Source of the DNA: CAJQQY01 sp045104975
GTDB lineage: Bacteria; Bacteroidota; Bacteroidia; Chitinophagales; Saprospiraceae
DNA length: 64,000 nt
Assembly (NCBI GenBank): GCA_045104975.1
Contig: JBGCCY010000033.1
Span: 124,001 to 188,000, forward strand
Reading direction: 5' to 3'
The notes under the pieces were generated by a model, which was given only the letters and a program-made list of their open reading frames with translations, searched no databases and had not been told where the DNA came from. Each line of letters starts with the position of its first letter. Positions within the stretch are counted from its first letter, which is position 1. A program made the translations under genes and the position numbers. Positions 26,950 through 37,146 of the stretch are shown here, piece after piece.

Positions 26950-27951
26950 TTAAAAAAATTCGATGGCTTGGTAAGCAGTTGGTTCATCATCAAAGAAATT
27001 AGAATTGTAAGAAATTTCTTGAAGTGCAGTAAAATCTTCGGTGGCTAATTGATAAGGAAGTCCTAACTGATTTTGGCCAAAAATTTTATCTCCCGTCACT
27101 TCTACTTTTCGCAGAGGAGTATCGGTATTGGCATATTCCCAGTTTTCACCGCTGTCTTCAGAACTGTAAAATTGATTTTCATAAAATCCTGTGGAATATA
27201 ATTTTCCCTCAAATTCAAAAATATCCCAAATCCAATGGGAGAAAATTTGTTGCCATTCTCCATCGGGTTGAATCCGGTATGCACCTCCCAGAGTTGAGAT
27301 ATAAAAGTTTCCATCAAAAAATCGAACATTAGTAATCATACTCGCTTCTGAACCTAATAAGGTAGATGGAATATTAATACGATGAACAACATCGACAGAT
27401 TGAAATTGAGTTTCCGTAGCATTCAATTGAATGTCGAAAAGGAAAAAAGAATACTGCGCTTCTTGTGGATTAAGGCTTCGAGTAGCATAAAGAAATTGGG
27501 AGGCATCATCATTAAATGCTCCGGTGGAGTAGGCGTTATTGAGTTCTTCGAAAATGATGAATTCAGCGCTATCAGCAATTTCTCGATCAGTAATTCTGAA
27601 AATTTGATTGACACTTTTGACTAAGTGAAATTGCAATTCGCGCTCATTTTCTACATTTTTTAATACTCGAGCAAATATTTTATCAGACAGAATTGGTCGT
27701 CCGAAAACCCCTTTTATAACTTCTAATGTTCGACGCTCGATGATCGTTCCAGCGCTACTCATCCGAGCAAAATTATCTACTGTTCCGATCAACATTTCAT
27801 CGTCTGTAGCATGTAAGCGATTGATAGTTGAATTGAGAGAAAGGTTAGGAATTTCGACCCAAGGATTGGAGGATTGAACAACGACAGTTTGTTTTTTGCA
27901 GGAAAAAGCAAAAGTAGTGATTAAGAATAAGGAGAATAAAATATGTTTCAT
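26950..27951 (-). CDS. Lipoprotein, probable beta-propeller
   Basis: A 333-residue lipoprotein. The signal peptide MKHILFSLFLITTFAFSCKK ends in a lipobox with the acylated Cys18. The mature part is made of repeated beta-strand units of 40-50 residues with patterns such as INRLHATDDEMLIGTVDNFARMSSAG, TNVRFFDGNFYISTLGGAYRI, WDIFEFEGKLYSTGFYENQFYSSEDSGENWEYA and KVEVTGDKIFGQNQLGLPY. The SSEDSGENWEY element is an Asp-box (BNR) signature. This points to a beta-propeller of the sialidase/photosynthesis-stability-factor fold rather than to an enzyme, since no catalytic residues can be assigned. It is transcribed alone. An outer-membrane or periplasmic binding role is inferred. Confidence 0.72.
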   Translation of the reverse strand: MKHILFSLFLITTFAFSCKKQTVVVQSSNPWVEIPNLSLNSTINRLHATDDEMLIGTVDNFARMSSAGTIIERRTLEVIKGVFGRPILSDKIFARVLKNVENERELQFHLVKSVNQIFRITDREIADSAEFIIFEELNNAYSTGAFNDDASQFLYATRSLNPQEAQYSFFLFDIQLNATETQFQSVDVVHRINIPSTLLGSEASMITNVRFFDGNFYISTLGGAYRIQPDGEWQQIFSHWIWDIFEFEGKLYSTGFYENQFYSSEDSGENWEYANTDTPLRKVEVTGDKIFGQNQLGLPYQLATEDFTALQEISYNSNFFDDEPTAYQAIEFF

Positions 27952-28834
27952 GATGTATGTTTATTTGAAATTCAGTAGCTGGTTTTTTATTCGTATTGAA
28001 TAAAGGTGGTTTATCTTGATTGTGCATTTTTTCTTTAAAAGTCTCTCCCTATTTCAAAAATCGGAAAGGATTGAGTGGTGCACAAATACAACACTACCTG
28101 ATTAAAATCAAAGTTTTCTCAATCAACTTGATTGAAAAATAAAATAGAATATAGATGTTTTTGGAAAATCCTTTTCGGTTGGGAAATATAAAAAAGGATG
28201 AGATTTGGCTAACAAAAAAACTTATAATAATCTCTCAAAAATACGGGTTTTAAGGTTAAAAAGAAAGGGATAAAAGTCGAAATTTTATAAAGATTTTAAT
28301 TCCATAAATTTTGTAAAAAATATTGAAAATAGAGAGATGTTAAAAATAAAAGACTAGAAAAGATAAAAAGGGACAATTAATAGACATAAATATAGCTTAG
28401 ATCAAGTTTATTTTTTTAAAAAATCTTATTTTAGCGTAAGGAATGATTAAATAATAATTTATAGTAGTTTGGCGATTATTTTAATCTAAATTAAGGCATG
28501 AAAACAGGCGGATATTTGGGTATGTAATTGTTTTCATAACAAAGAGTTAGATTAAAAGAAGAAATCAAAATGTTATAAGTTATTGTTTGACCATTTCTAA
28601 GTAAAACTTATTTTTCAAAAACCTCCTCCCTTTTAGATTGTTCTAACCGTTTATTGCAACAAGTTTACTTTATCCTTCATTGTAAATGAGTATAAAAATA
28701 TACAACTTTCAAATAAATGGAAGGGGTAATTGTATCTCCAATTTTCCATATTGAAAACATTTTACTTACAACCTATTTCCAAAAATAAATGAGAAAACTG
28801 AAAATGTTTTCCTGATTTCAATTTAATTATAACC
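27952..28834. other. Long AT-rich intergenic region upstream of the PKD metzincin
   Basis: About 880 bp between divergent genes. It is very rich in A and T, with no coding frame of quality, no stable hairpin and no repeat that I could relate to other parts of the window. It must contain the promoter of the giant metzincin gene and that of the lipoprotein. Confidence 0.5.
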
Positions 28835-31800
28835 ATGAGAATAATTTTACTTTTAGGCCTATTGATGATAAGTTTTATATCAATTTCGCAAACAAAAAAG
28901 ATTGATGTAAAAACGAATACTTCCTTTAAATCATATGATTCCGTCCTTTCTGTTCATTTGAAAAAATGGAAGATCTACGAAATTTCTGCAGCTGAACTAT
29001 TTAATCAATTACAGCAATCCGAAACTGAAAACCAAGTTCATTTGGACTGGGGTAAAGATCATAATTGGCAATTGTCCCTTTTTCCAAATAACCTGCGAAG
29101 TACTGATTATGAAATGAGAACTTCAACAGGAGAAACTTTGACAAAAGGAGCGAATAAAACTTTTGAAGGATTTGAGCAATCTGGAGGAGGAGATGTCCGA
29201 TTGACGGTGGATGTTGATTTTATTTATGGATATGTAGAATCAGGAGGGGAACGATATTTTATTGAGCCAGTTAGGTACTATGATCGAAGTGCGCCTAGGA
29301 ACCTTTTTGTGGTGTATGATGAGCATGAAGTAATTCCCCGCGATGATGTGAAATGTGCTTCACATGAAATGCACGAACGAACAGAAAAATTAGGAAAACA
29401 AAATCAAAATCAAATTCAAGAGAAACAGGTTGGTTTATGTTATGATGTGGAGTTGGCGATAGCATCAGATCATTCTATGTTTTTGAAATATAATAGTAGT
29501 ATTACAGATGTTGAAAATCATAACTTAGGAGTTTTAAATAATGTACAAGGAAATTATGATGATGAGTTTGCGGATGAATTAAATTTTGTAGTAGTGACTC
29601 AATTTGTTTCCAATTGTAGTACTTGTGATCCTTGGTCGACAACCACAAATGGTAGTGACTTACTTTCAGAGTTTCGGAATTGGGGAAATGGAGGAGGTTT
29701 TGGAGAAGTATATGATCTAGCTTTTCTGTGGACAGATAGAGACATATTTGTTCCAGGTGTTGGGAATGGAGTGGTAGGTATTGCTTATTTATTTGGAGTA
29801 TGTACCAATAATCGATACCAAGTAGATGAAGATTTTACCACTTCAGCTTGGCAATTGAGAGTTTTGGTATCACATGAAACGGGGCATAATTTTAATGCAT
29901 CGCATGATGCGGCAAATTCTGGTTTTATCATGGCTCCTTCAGTCAATAATACTAATACTTGGTCAACTGCTTCGGTAAATAGTATTAATTCTTTTGTGGA
30001 TTCTAGATCCTGCTTAGCAGAATGTGCACCACCAGCACCACCGACTGCAAGTTTTATTTCTAATATTCAAAATGTTTGTGAAGGTTCTCAAGTTCAATTC
30101 TTTGACCAATCGGTAGGTATTGTCAATTCGAGAGTTTGGTCATTCCCAGGAGGATCACCTGCTTCTTCTACTGCTGAAAATCCAATCGTAACTTATCAAA
30201 ATCCAGGATCATATTCGGTTTCCTTAACCGTTACCAATACGATAGGCGGAAATACAGAAAATCAGTCTGGGTATATTAATGTTGGACCAGGAGGAACCAA
30301 TATTTTACTATACGATGCATTTGAAGATGGATTAGGAAATTGGACTATTGAAAATCCGAATGGAAATATTACTTGGGCATCAGCTGCGGTAGGCGGCACT
30401 AACCTTGGGAGTACGGCTGTTTTTATGGATAATTGGAATTTGAATGGATCAGGTCAAAGAGATGGTTTAGTTTCACAGCCAATGAGTTTCGTAGGATTTA
30501 CCAATGTGAATTTGTCCTTGGACTATGCTTATTCTCTTTTTAATGGAAATACAAATTTGCGAGATTCTTTGATTATAAAATTGTCAACAGATGGTGGAAA
30601 TACTTTTCCAAATACTTTGTTTGAAGGAGGAGATAATGGAAGTGGAAATTTTGCAACAACTCAACCGCAAGGAGAATTAAATCCAACAAGTGCAGCTGAT
30701 TGGTGCTATGGAGGAAACTATGGGGCAGGATGTATCAATTTAGATTTATCAAGTTTTATTAATCAGACAAATGTAGTTCTGAAGTTGGAAAATGTAAATG
30801 GATTTGGGAATAATTTGTACTTGGATAATATTACCGTTTCAAGTGATTGTGAAGTAATCTTACCTCCAGTTGCTGATTTTACAGCTTCGCAAACTCAAGG
30901 TTGTATTCCGGTGACAGTAAACTTTACTGACTTAAGTATGAATTCTCCAACCTCTTGGTTTTGGACTTTTCCAGGCGGAATTCCTTCTTCTTCAACGCAG
31001 CAAAATCCAACCGTAACTTACACGACACCTGGAAATTATGATGTGACTTTGGTATCAACTAACAGCGCTGGATCTAATACAACATTTCAAGGACAGTATA
31101 TTCAAGTGGAAGATGTTCCAACTTCGGATTTTAGTTACGTAGCTAATGGAACAATGTACATATTTAATAATTTATCAACGGGTGGAGTTAATTATACTTG
31201 GCTATTTGGAGATGGAAATACAAGTAATGAAGAAAATCCAGTTCATGATTATGGGACAGGAGGAACTTATGAAGTAAGTTTGATTGTGACTAATGGCTGT
31301 GGCGTAACAACCTCAGTCCAAACCATAACAATAATGACACAACCTGTAGCAGGATTTGAAGCTAATCCTACAAGTGGTTGTAGTCCGTTGACTGTACAAT
31401 TTACGGATCAATCTTCTTCGAATGTGACTGCTTGGCTTTGGAATTTCCCAGGAGGAAATCCATCAACTTCGATGGATCAAAACCCTACTGTAGTTTATAA
31501 TACTCCTGGAGTTTATTCTGTTGATTTGACGGTAACTAATTCATCGGGAACAGATATGATTTCTCAAACTGATTATATTACGGTGAATGATGTGCCTATG
31601 GCAAATTTTACTCAGGTGACTAATGGATTGTCTGTTGATTTTACCAACTCATCGACGAATGCAAATAGTAATAGTTGGAATTTTGGAGATGGTAATTCAT
31701 CAACAGAAACTAATCCTACACATACCTATTCTGGAGATGGAAATTATACGGTAGTTTTAACCGCAACGAATGATTGTGGTTCGGTAACTTCCTCTCAAAC

Positions 31801-34800
31801 AGTTACGATTAGTACATTACCTAATGCTAATTTTGAAGCAAATATAACGAGTGGTTGTGCTGCGTTGACAGTTCAGTTTTCTGATTTGTCTTCTTCCAAT
31901 ACGACGAGTTGGTTATGGTCTTTCCCTGGAGGAAATCCATCCACTTCGACGGAGCAAAATCCTTCGGTAGTTTATAATTCAGCAGGAGTTTATAGTGTCA
32001 CTTTGGTAGCAAGTAATTCTACTGGAGACAACACGATTACGTTAACAGAATATATCCAAGTAGATGATGTTCCAACAGTTGGATTTTCTCAAACGACCAA
32101 TGCTCAAACTGCTACATTTACCAATACCTCAACCAATGCAAATAGCTATAATTGGGATTTCGGAGATGGTAATTCATCGACGGAAACTAACCCAACTCAT
32201 ACCTATTCATCTGATGGAAATTATATGGTAGTTTTGATTGCAACAAATAATTGTGGTTCAGTAACTTCCTCTCAAACAGTTAATATATCTAATGAACCTT
32301 CCGCAGGTTTTGGAGCAAATATTACGAGTGGATGTGCTTCATTAGTGGTGCAGTTTACTGATCAATCTTCTTCGAATACAACTGGATGGAATTGGTCGTT
32401 CCCTGGTGGAACACCATCTTCTTCGACGGAGCAAAACCCTAGTGTTACTTATAATAATGCTGGAACTTACTCGGTAACTTTGGAAGCAACAAATGCTGCT
32501 GGAAATAGCATCCTAACACAAACAGATTATATCTTTGTTGATGATGTTCCCATGGCTAGTTTTTCTCAAAATATAAATGGATTAAATGTAGATTTTACCA
32601 ATACCTCAACTAATGGAAATAGTTATAGTTGGGATTTTGGAGATGGTAATTCTTCTTCCGATTTTTCTCCGAGTCATTCTTATGGAATGGACGGAACTTA
32701 TGACGTAATTTTATCAGTAACTAATAATTGTGGGACAGTAACAACGATGACAACTGTTACTATTATCACCCCACCAACGGCAGGTTTTGGAGCAAATGTC
32801 ACAAGTGGATGTGCAGATTTGACGGTTCAGTTTTCTGATCAGTCTTCTTCGAATGCTACAAATTGGAATTGGTCATTTGTAGGTGGAAATCCATCTTCTT
32901 CAATGGAGCAAAACCCAACTGTCATTTATGAAAATGCAGGAACTTATTCGGTGACTTTGACCGTAACAAATGCTGCTGGAAATAACCAAGTCGAGCAAAT
33001 GGATTATATCGTAGTCGATGATGTTCCTGTCGCTGGATTTACTTCAGATATCAATACTTACGATGTAGATTTCACTAATACAACTACCAATGCTACGAGC
33101 TATAGTTGGAATTTTGGAGATGGAAATACATCAACTGAAACTAATCCATCTCATACTTATGTCAATGATGGAATGTATAATGTAGTTTTGACGGCAACCA
33201 ATAATTGTGGTTCGGTTACCTTTACTCAAACTATAAGTATTTCGAATACGCCTACAGCAAATTGGACATCAGGGACGAGTGTAGGTTGTTCACCTTTCAC
33301 GGTTCAATTTCAAAACCAATCTTCCAATAATTCAACTACTTGGGAATGGACTTTTGTTGGAGGAACTCCTTCTACTTCCACAGAGCAAAATCCAACCATA
33401 GTTTATAATAACCCAGGTACTTTTTCAGTCACTTTGGTAGCTATAAATAGTCAAGGAACTGATACTTTGACGATGACGGATTATGTAGTAGTTAGTACGA
33501 CTCCAAATCCTACGTTTACATCGACGGTCAATGGGCCATTGGTGAATTTTAATAACCAAACCACCAATGCTACTTCCTACTCTTGGAATTTTGGAGATGG
33601 AAATATGTCCAATGAAATAAATCCAAGTCACCAATATAATTTGAATGGAGATTACACTGTTACGCTAAGTGCGACGAATAATTGTGGTACAACAACAACG
33701 ACCCAAACGGTATCGATTACTTCAAGTGTGATAGCTGGATTTAGTTCAAGTATAGCTTCAGGATGTCTACCATTGGAGGTTCAATTTACGAATGCGAGTA
33801 CGAATGCGACTTCTTTCGAATGGACTTTCACAGGAGGAAATCCATCTAGTTCTACTTTGGAAAATCCGATCGTAACTTACCAAAACGCAGGAGTCTATAC
33901 GGTTATGTTAACTGCCTCTAATTCAACAGGAAGTAGTACTATTGTCGAGACTGGTTATATAGTAGTAGAAGGGATTCCATTTGCAAGTTTTGGAACGGAT
34001 ATAAATGGTTTGACCGTAGATTTCACAAATTTTTCTTCACTTGGAGATACCTTCCTTTGGACTTTTGGAGATGGAGCAATGTCAACAGAAACTAACCCTC
34101 AACATACTTACTCAGGAATCGGAATTTATACAATAACATTAACCGCAACGAATGATTGTGGAAGCAATGTTTTCACTATGGACTTAGATGTAGGAACAGC
34201 AGTAAGTGCTGGATTTTTTGCCGAAGAAACGGAGGGATGTGCTCCAATGCAGATTCAATTTACCGACCAATCTTCTAATAATGTAACACAATGGAATTGG
34301 TCTTTCCCTGGTGGGACACCTGCAACTTCTACCGAGCAAAACCCGTTAGTGAGTTATAGTACGTCTGGAATATACGAAGTGTCTTTAGAGGCAAGTAATC
34401 CATTTAATAGTAATATTGTAACAGAGACTAATTATATCACTATTTTAGATGTGCCAACTGCAAGTTTTACTTTTAATGAAAATGGAAATGTAGTAAATTA
34501 TAACAATACATCTACAAATGCTGATAACTACCTTTGGACTTTTGGAGATGGCGAAACAAGTATGGATGAAAACCCATCTCACACTTATGTGGATGATGGT
34601 ATTTATACGGTAATTCTTGAAGCAACAAACACTTGTGGAACAGTTACCACTCAAGAAACCATTACTATAGTAACTCCAGTTTCTGCTGGATTTACTGCGA
34701 ATGTAACAAATGGGTGTAGTGGTTTAGAAGTTCAATTTACAGATGCTTCATCTGAGAATGTAACTGGTTGGAATTGGACTTTTGCTGGAGGAACGCCTAG

Positions 34801-36382
34801 TACTTCTACGGAGCAAAATCCAACAGTAATTTATAATACACCTGGAACTTACCCAGTTGTTTTGGAAGTCAATAATACAGGATTTAATGCGACGCAAACA
34901 GAAATGAATTTTATTGTGATTGCAGAGAATCCAACAGCGAGTTTTACTTCAATGACAACTGGAGGAACAATTGATTTTACCAATACATCAACGAATGCGA
35001 CAAGTTACTTTTGGACTTTTGGAGATGGCGAAACAAGTATGGATGAGAATCCATCTTACACCTATGCTACAGATGGAAATTATATCGTAACCTTGATTTC
35101 AACTAATGCTTGTAGCTCGGATACAACAGAAATAGAGGTTGCAATTGTTCTGCCTCCAGTTGCCAATTTCTCCATTGAAACTAACTTCGATTGTGCTCCA
35201 GCGACTATTCAATTTATTAATGAATCATCTTCCAATACAACTGGGTGGCTTTGGACTTTTGATGGTGGTTCTCCAAATACCGCAACGGTGGAAAATCCTG
35301 AAATTACATTTAACGATCCTGGAACACATACCATAACTTTGACTTCATCCAATTCCGCAGGTTCTAGTATGTTTTCGATTGATATCACTTTAGGTGGAGC
35401 ACCTGTCATTGATTTCGGAAGTAGTGTCAATGAGTTGACTACTACCTTTACTAATCAAACGATGGATGCAACAACTTTCTTTTGGGATTTTGGAGATTCA
35501 AATTCTAGTATAGAGGAAAATCCAATTCACACTTATGATGAACCTGGTAATTATACAGTTATTCTTTCGGCAACAAATGCTTGCGGGACAACTACACTTT
35601 CGCAGCAGGTTGAAGTACTTGGACCAGAAGCGATAGCAAGTTTTACTTCTTCTGAAGGAAATGGTTGTTTACCATTTACCGTTATATTTGAAGATACTTC
35701 AACAGGTAGTCCGACTGGTTGGAATTGGACTTTTGCTGGTGGAACACCTTTGACTTCTACTGAACAAAATCCGACGGTTGTGTACAATTCAGCAGGAACT
35801 TTTGATGTGAATTTGGAAGTGACCAATCCAGCTGGAACAAGTTCGATTGAACAGACTAGTTATATCACAGTTAGTGAAAATCCAATAGCAGATTTTACAG
35901 CTACGGTGAATATGAATGGTAATGTTGAGTTTACGAATAATTCTAATTTTGGAGATAGTTACGAATGGATTTTTGGAGATGGAAATACGAGTTTGGAAAA
36001 TTCTCCATCGAACATTTACGATACTTCTGGATTGTATATCATTCAATTGATTGTAACGAATAGTTGTGGGACAGATACGATGACGCAAGAAATTTTAATT
36101 GATATTACAGGAATTGAAGATGTGACTTTCTTAGAAAAATTAGATTTATATCCGAATCCAAATAATGGAGATTTTACGCTTCATATCGAAGGGAAACCTT
36201 TGGATGAATTGGAAGTGAGTCTTTACAATATTTTAGGACAACGGATTTTTGAGGAGCAGATTGATTTCACTTCAGGGCAATTAATTAAAGATTATAAATT
36301 GAGTCGCTTGGCAGCAGCTACCTATATTTTACAAATAAAATCAGATAATCAAATGATTCATCGCAAGGTGGTGAAGAAGTAG
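28835..36382 (+). CDS. Giant reprolysin-like metalloprotease with 23 PKD domains, T9SS type A
   Basis: A 2515-residue secreted protein. After the signal peptide (MRIILLLGLLMISFISIS) comes a propeptide-like region (to about 190) and a metzincin domain (about 195-395) with HETGHNFNASHD: zinc ligands His347, His351 and His357, catalytic Glu348, and a Met-turn FIMAPS. This is the M12B/reprolysin pattern, except that the usual Gly after HxxGHNF is Asn354. A first PKD domain and an insert beginning LLYDAFEDGLGNWTIENP (about 490-670, jelly-roll-like) follow. Then come 11 dyads of a long PKD (SGC...VQFTDQS...W.FPGG.PS) and a short PKD (W.FGDG...NP.HTY). In all there are 12 long and 11 short PKD domains. 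The end (LDLYPNPNNGDFTLHI...ILGQRIFE...KVVKK) is a type A T9SS signal. The protein probably degrades or binds extracellular protein. Confidence 0.88.
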   Translation: MRIILLLGLLMISFISISQTKKIDVKTNTSFKSYDSVLSVHLKKWKIYEISAAELFNQLQQSETENQVHLDWGKDHNWQLSLFPNNLRSTDYEMRTSTGETLTKGANKTFEGFEQSGGGDVRLTVDVDFIYGYVESGGERYFIEPVRYYDRSAPRNLFVVYDEHEVIPRDDVKCASHEMHERTEKLGKQNQNQIQEKQVGLCYDVELAIASDHSMFLKYNSSITDVENHNLGVLNNVQGNYDDEFADELNFVVVTQFVSNCSTCDPWSTTTNGSDLLSEFRNWGNGGGFGEVYDLAFLWTDRDIFVPGVGNGVVGIAYLFGVCTNNRYQVDEDFTTSAWQLRVLVSHETGHNFNASHDAANSGFIMAPSVNNTNTWSTASVNSINSFVDSRSCLAECAPPAPPTASFISNIQNVCEGSQVQFFDQSVGIVNSRVWSFPGGSPASSTAENPIVTYQNPGSYSVSLTVTNTIGGNTENQSGYINVGPGGTNILLYDAFEDGLGNWTIENPNGNITWASAAVGGTNLGSTAVFMDNWNLNGSGQRDGLVSQPMSFVGFTNVNLSLDYAYSLFNGNTNLRDSLIIKLSTDGGNTFPNTLFEGGDNGSGNFATTQPQGELNPTSAADWCYGGNYGAGCINLDLSSFINQTNVVLKLENVNGFGNNLYLDNITVSSDCEVILPPVADFTASQTQGCIPVTVNFTDLSMNSPTSWFWTFPGGIPSSSTQQNPTVTYTTPGNYDVTLVSTNSAGSNTTFQGQYIQVEDVPTSDFSYVANGTMYIFNNLSTGGVNYTWLFGDGNTSNEENPVHDYGTGGTYEVSLIVTNGCGVTTSVQTITIMTQPVAGFEANPTSGCSPLTVQFTDQSSSNVTAWLWNFPGGNPSTSMDQNPTVVYNTPGVYSVDLTVTNSSGTDMISQTDYITVNDVPMANFTQVTNGLSVDFTNSSTNANSNSWNFGDGNSSTETNPTHTYSGDGNYTVVLTATNDCGSVTSSQTVTISTLPNANFEANITSGCAALTVQFSDLSSSNTTSWLWSFPGGNPSTSTEQNPSVVYNSAGVYSVTLVASNSTGDNTITLTEYIQVDDVPTVGFSQTTNAQTATFTNTSTNANSYNWDFGDGNSSTETNPTHTYSSDGNYMVVLIATNNCGSVTSSQTVNISNEPSAGFGANITSGCASLVVQFTDQSSSNTTGWNWSFPGGTPSSSTEQNPSVTYNNAGTYSVTLEATNAAGNSILTQTDYIFVDDVPMASFSQNINGLNVDFTNTSTNGNSYSWDFGDGNSSSDFSPSHSYGMDGTYDVILSVTNNCGTVTTMTTVTIITPPTAGFGANVTSGCADLTVQFSDQSSSNATNWNWSFVGGNPSSSMEQNPTVIYENAGTYSVTLTVTNAAGNNQVEQMDYIVVDDVPVAGFTSDINTYDVDFTNTTTNATSYSWNFGDGNTSTETNPSHTYVNDGMYNVVLTATNNCGSVTFTQTISISNTPTANWTSGTSVGCSPFTVQFQNQSSNNSTTWEWTFVGGTPSTSTEQNPTIVYNNPGTFSVTLVAINSQGTDTLTMTDYVVVSTTPNPTFTSTVNGPLVNFNNQTTNATSYSWNFGDGNMSNEINPSHQYNLNGDYTVTLSATNNCGTTTTTQTVSITSSVIAGFSSSIASGCLPLEVQFTNASTNATSFEWTFTGGNPSSSTLENPIVTYQNAGVYTVMLTASNSTGSSTIVETGYIVVEGIPFASFGTDINGLTVDFTNFSSLGDTFLWTFGDGAMSTETNPQHTYSGIGIYTITLTATNDCGSNVFTMDLDVGTAVSAGFFAEETEGCAPMQIQFTDQSSNNVTQWNWSFPGGTPATSTEQNPLVSYSTSGIYEVSLEASNPFNSNIVTETNYITILDVPTASFTFNENGNVVNYNNTSTNADNYLWTFGDGETSMDENPSHTYVDDGIYTVILEATNTCGTVTTQETITIVTPVSAGFTANVTNGCSGLEVQFTDASSENVTGWNWTFAGGTPSTSTEQNPTVIYNTPGTYPVVLEVNNTGFNATQTEMNFIVIAENPTASFTSMTTGGTIDFTNTSTNATSYFWTFGDGETSMDENPSYTYATDGNYIVTLISTNACSSDTTEIEVAIVLPPVANFSIETNFDCAPATIQFINESSSNTTGWLWTFDGGSPNTATVENPEITFNDPGTHTITLTSSNSAGSSMFSIDITLGGAPVIDFGSSVNELTTTFTNQTMDATTFFWDFGDSNSSIEENPIHTYDEPGNYTVILSATNACGTTTLSQQVEVLGPEAIASFTSSEGNGCLPFTVIFEDTSTGSPTGWNWTFAGGTPLTSTEQNPTVVYNSAGTFDVNLEVTNPAGTSSIEQTSYITVSENPIADFTATVNMNGNVEFTNNSNFGDSYEWIFGDGNTSLENSPSNIYDTSGLYIIQLIVTNSCGTDTMTQEILIDITGIEDVTFLEKLDLYPNPNNGDFTLHIEGKPLDELEVSLYNILGQRIFEEQIDFTSGQLIKDYKLSRLAAATYILQIKSDNQMIHRKVVKK
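30869..36105 (+). repeat. Eleven PKD dyads
   Basis: The long/short PKD pair repeats with a period of about 477 bp (159 aa); for example AGFEANPTSGC at 31349 and ANFEANITSGC at 31826. The central dyads are the most alike at DNA level, which suggests internal duplication there. The whole array encodes almost no Lys or Arg. Confidence 0.8.
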
Positions 36383-36388
36383 TTTTTT

Positions 36389-36467
36389 AATGGTGAATGT
36401 AAGATGGTTAATATCACTATGTGTCAAAATAGCGATATTAACCATTCACTATTTTACATTCACCATT
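36389..36467. repeat. Large intergenic palindrome, same family as 22017-22076
   Basis: The left arm (36389-36415) contains AATGGTGAATGT and TGGTTAATATC. The right arm (36434-36467) contains GATATTAACCATTCAC and ACATTCACCATT. The stem is nearly complete, with small bulges. It lies between the convergent metzincin and M23 genes and should end both transcripts. Confidence 0.8.
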
Positions 36468-36471
36468 ATTC

Positions 36472-37146
36472 TTAGTATTTTTTTATGAAATCGGTAGGCA
36501 CTAAAAAACCAAAAGTATCATCAGAATATCCAGGGCCAACTCCCATGTCGATAAAATTTCTAAGTTCTAAATGTAGATGAGCGCTGTATTTCCCATCAGC
36601 AGTTCCAATTGTTCCAAGTCTTTGTCCACGCTTAATAAAATCACCTTCCTTGACATTAATTTCATCTAAGTGAGCATAGAAAGATTCCACATAAGGAAAC
36701 TCAGGATGATTCGGGAATTTGTGTACAATTCGTACAATATTTCCCCAACCACAGCAAACATTTTCTGCAAAACTCACATATCCATTTGAAATACTATAAA
36801 CTGGATCACCCAAATCCGTATTGCCACCACCATTGCCATTCCAATCTTCTCCAAGATGTTTACTTTGACCAAATTCTCTTGCTTTAAAATAATTAGAGCC
36901 GTCAGGTTTCCCCACAGGAAAATCAAATTTTTGGGAAATGAAAGTAGGATTTTTTGCAAAAACTACATCATACTTTGCTTCGACAACCGTAGGGTAAAAG
37001 ATCGCTTCTTCCATAGCGGAAGCCACTTCTTTTTGCTCTGGACTAGCTGCGATTGCACTATTCTTTTTGATGCAAAATAAAATCGTTAGTGCAAAAATCA
37101 TCGATGGAATAATGATAAGACTTGTATGTGTTTGATGTCGAGACAT
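36472..37146 (-). CDS. M23 family metallopeptidase (LytM-type)
   Basis: A 224-residue peptidoglycan hydrolase candidate. One N-terminal membrane segment or uncleaved signal (SLIIIPSMIFALTILFCI, residues 9-26) precedes the catalytic domain (about 75-200). The LytM zinc residues are present: His97 and Asp101 in HLGEDWNG, and His192 in SAHLHLEL with His190 beside it; His159 in FYAHLDE is the further active-site His. The motifs GDPVYSISNGYVSFAE and VKEGDFIKRGQRLGTIG are standard for the fold. It therefore looks active, not a degenerate NlpD/EnvC-type activator. It cuts peptide cross-links of the cell wall in the periplasm. It is a single gene between two giant adhesin genes; a link to their export is only speculation. 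Confidence 0.88.
   Translation of the reverse strand: MSRHQTHTSLIIIPSMIFALTILFCIKKNSAIAASPEQKEVASAMEEAIFYPTVVEAKYDVVFAKNPTFISQKFDFPVGKPDGSNYFKAREFGQSKHLGEDWNGNGGGNTDLGDPVYSISNGYVSFAENVCCGWGNIVRIVHKFPNHPEFPYVESFYAHLDEINVKEGDFIKRGQRLGTIGTADGKYSAHLHLELRNFIDMGVGPGYSDDTFGFLVPTDFIKKY

Noticed and set aside
36472..37146. M23 gene as part of the adhesin system
   Set aside because: Only its position supports this. It has its own strand, a terminator-type palindrome and a common housekeeping type of domain.
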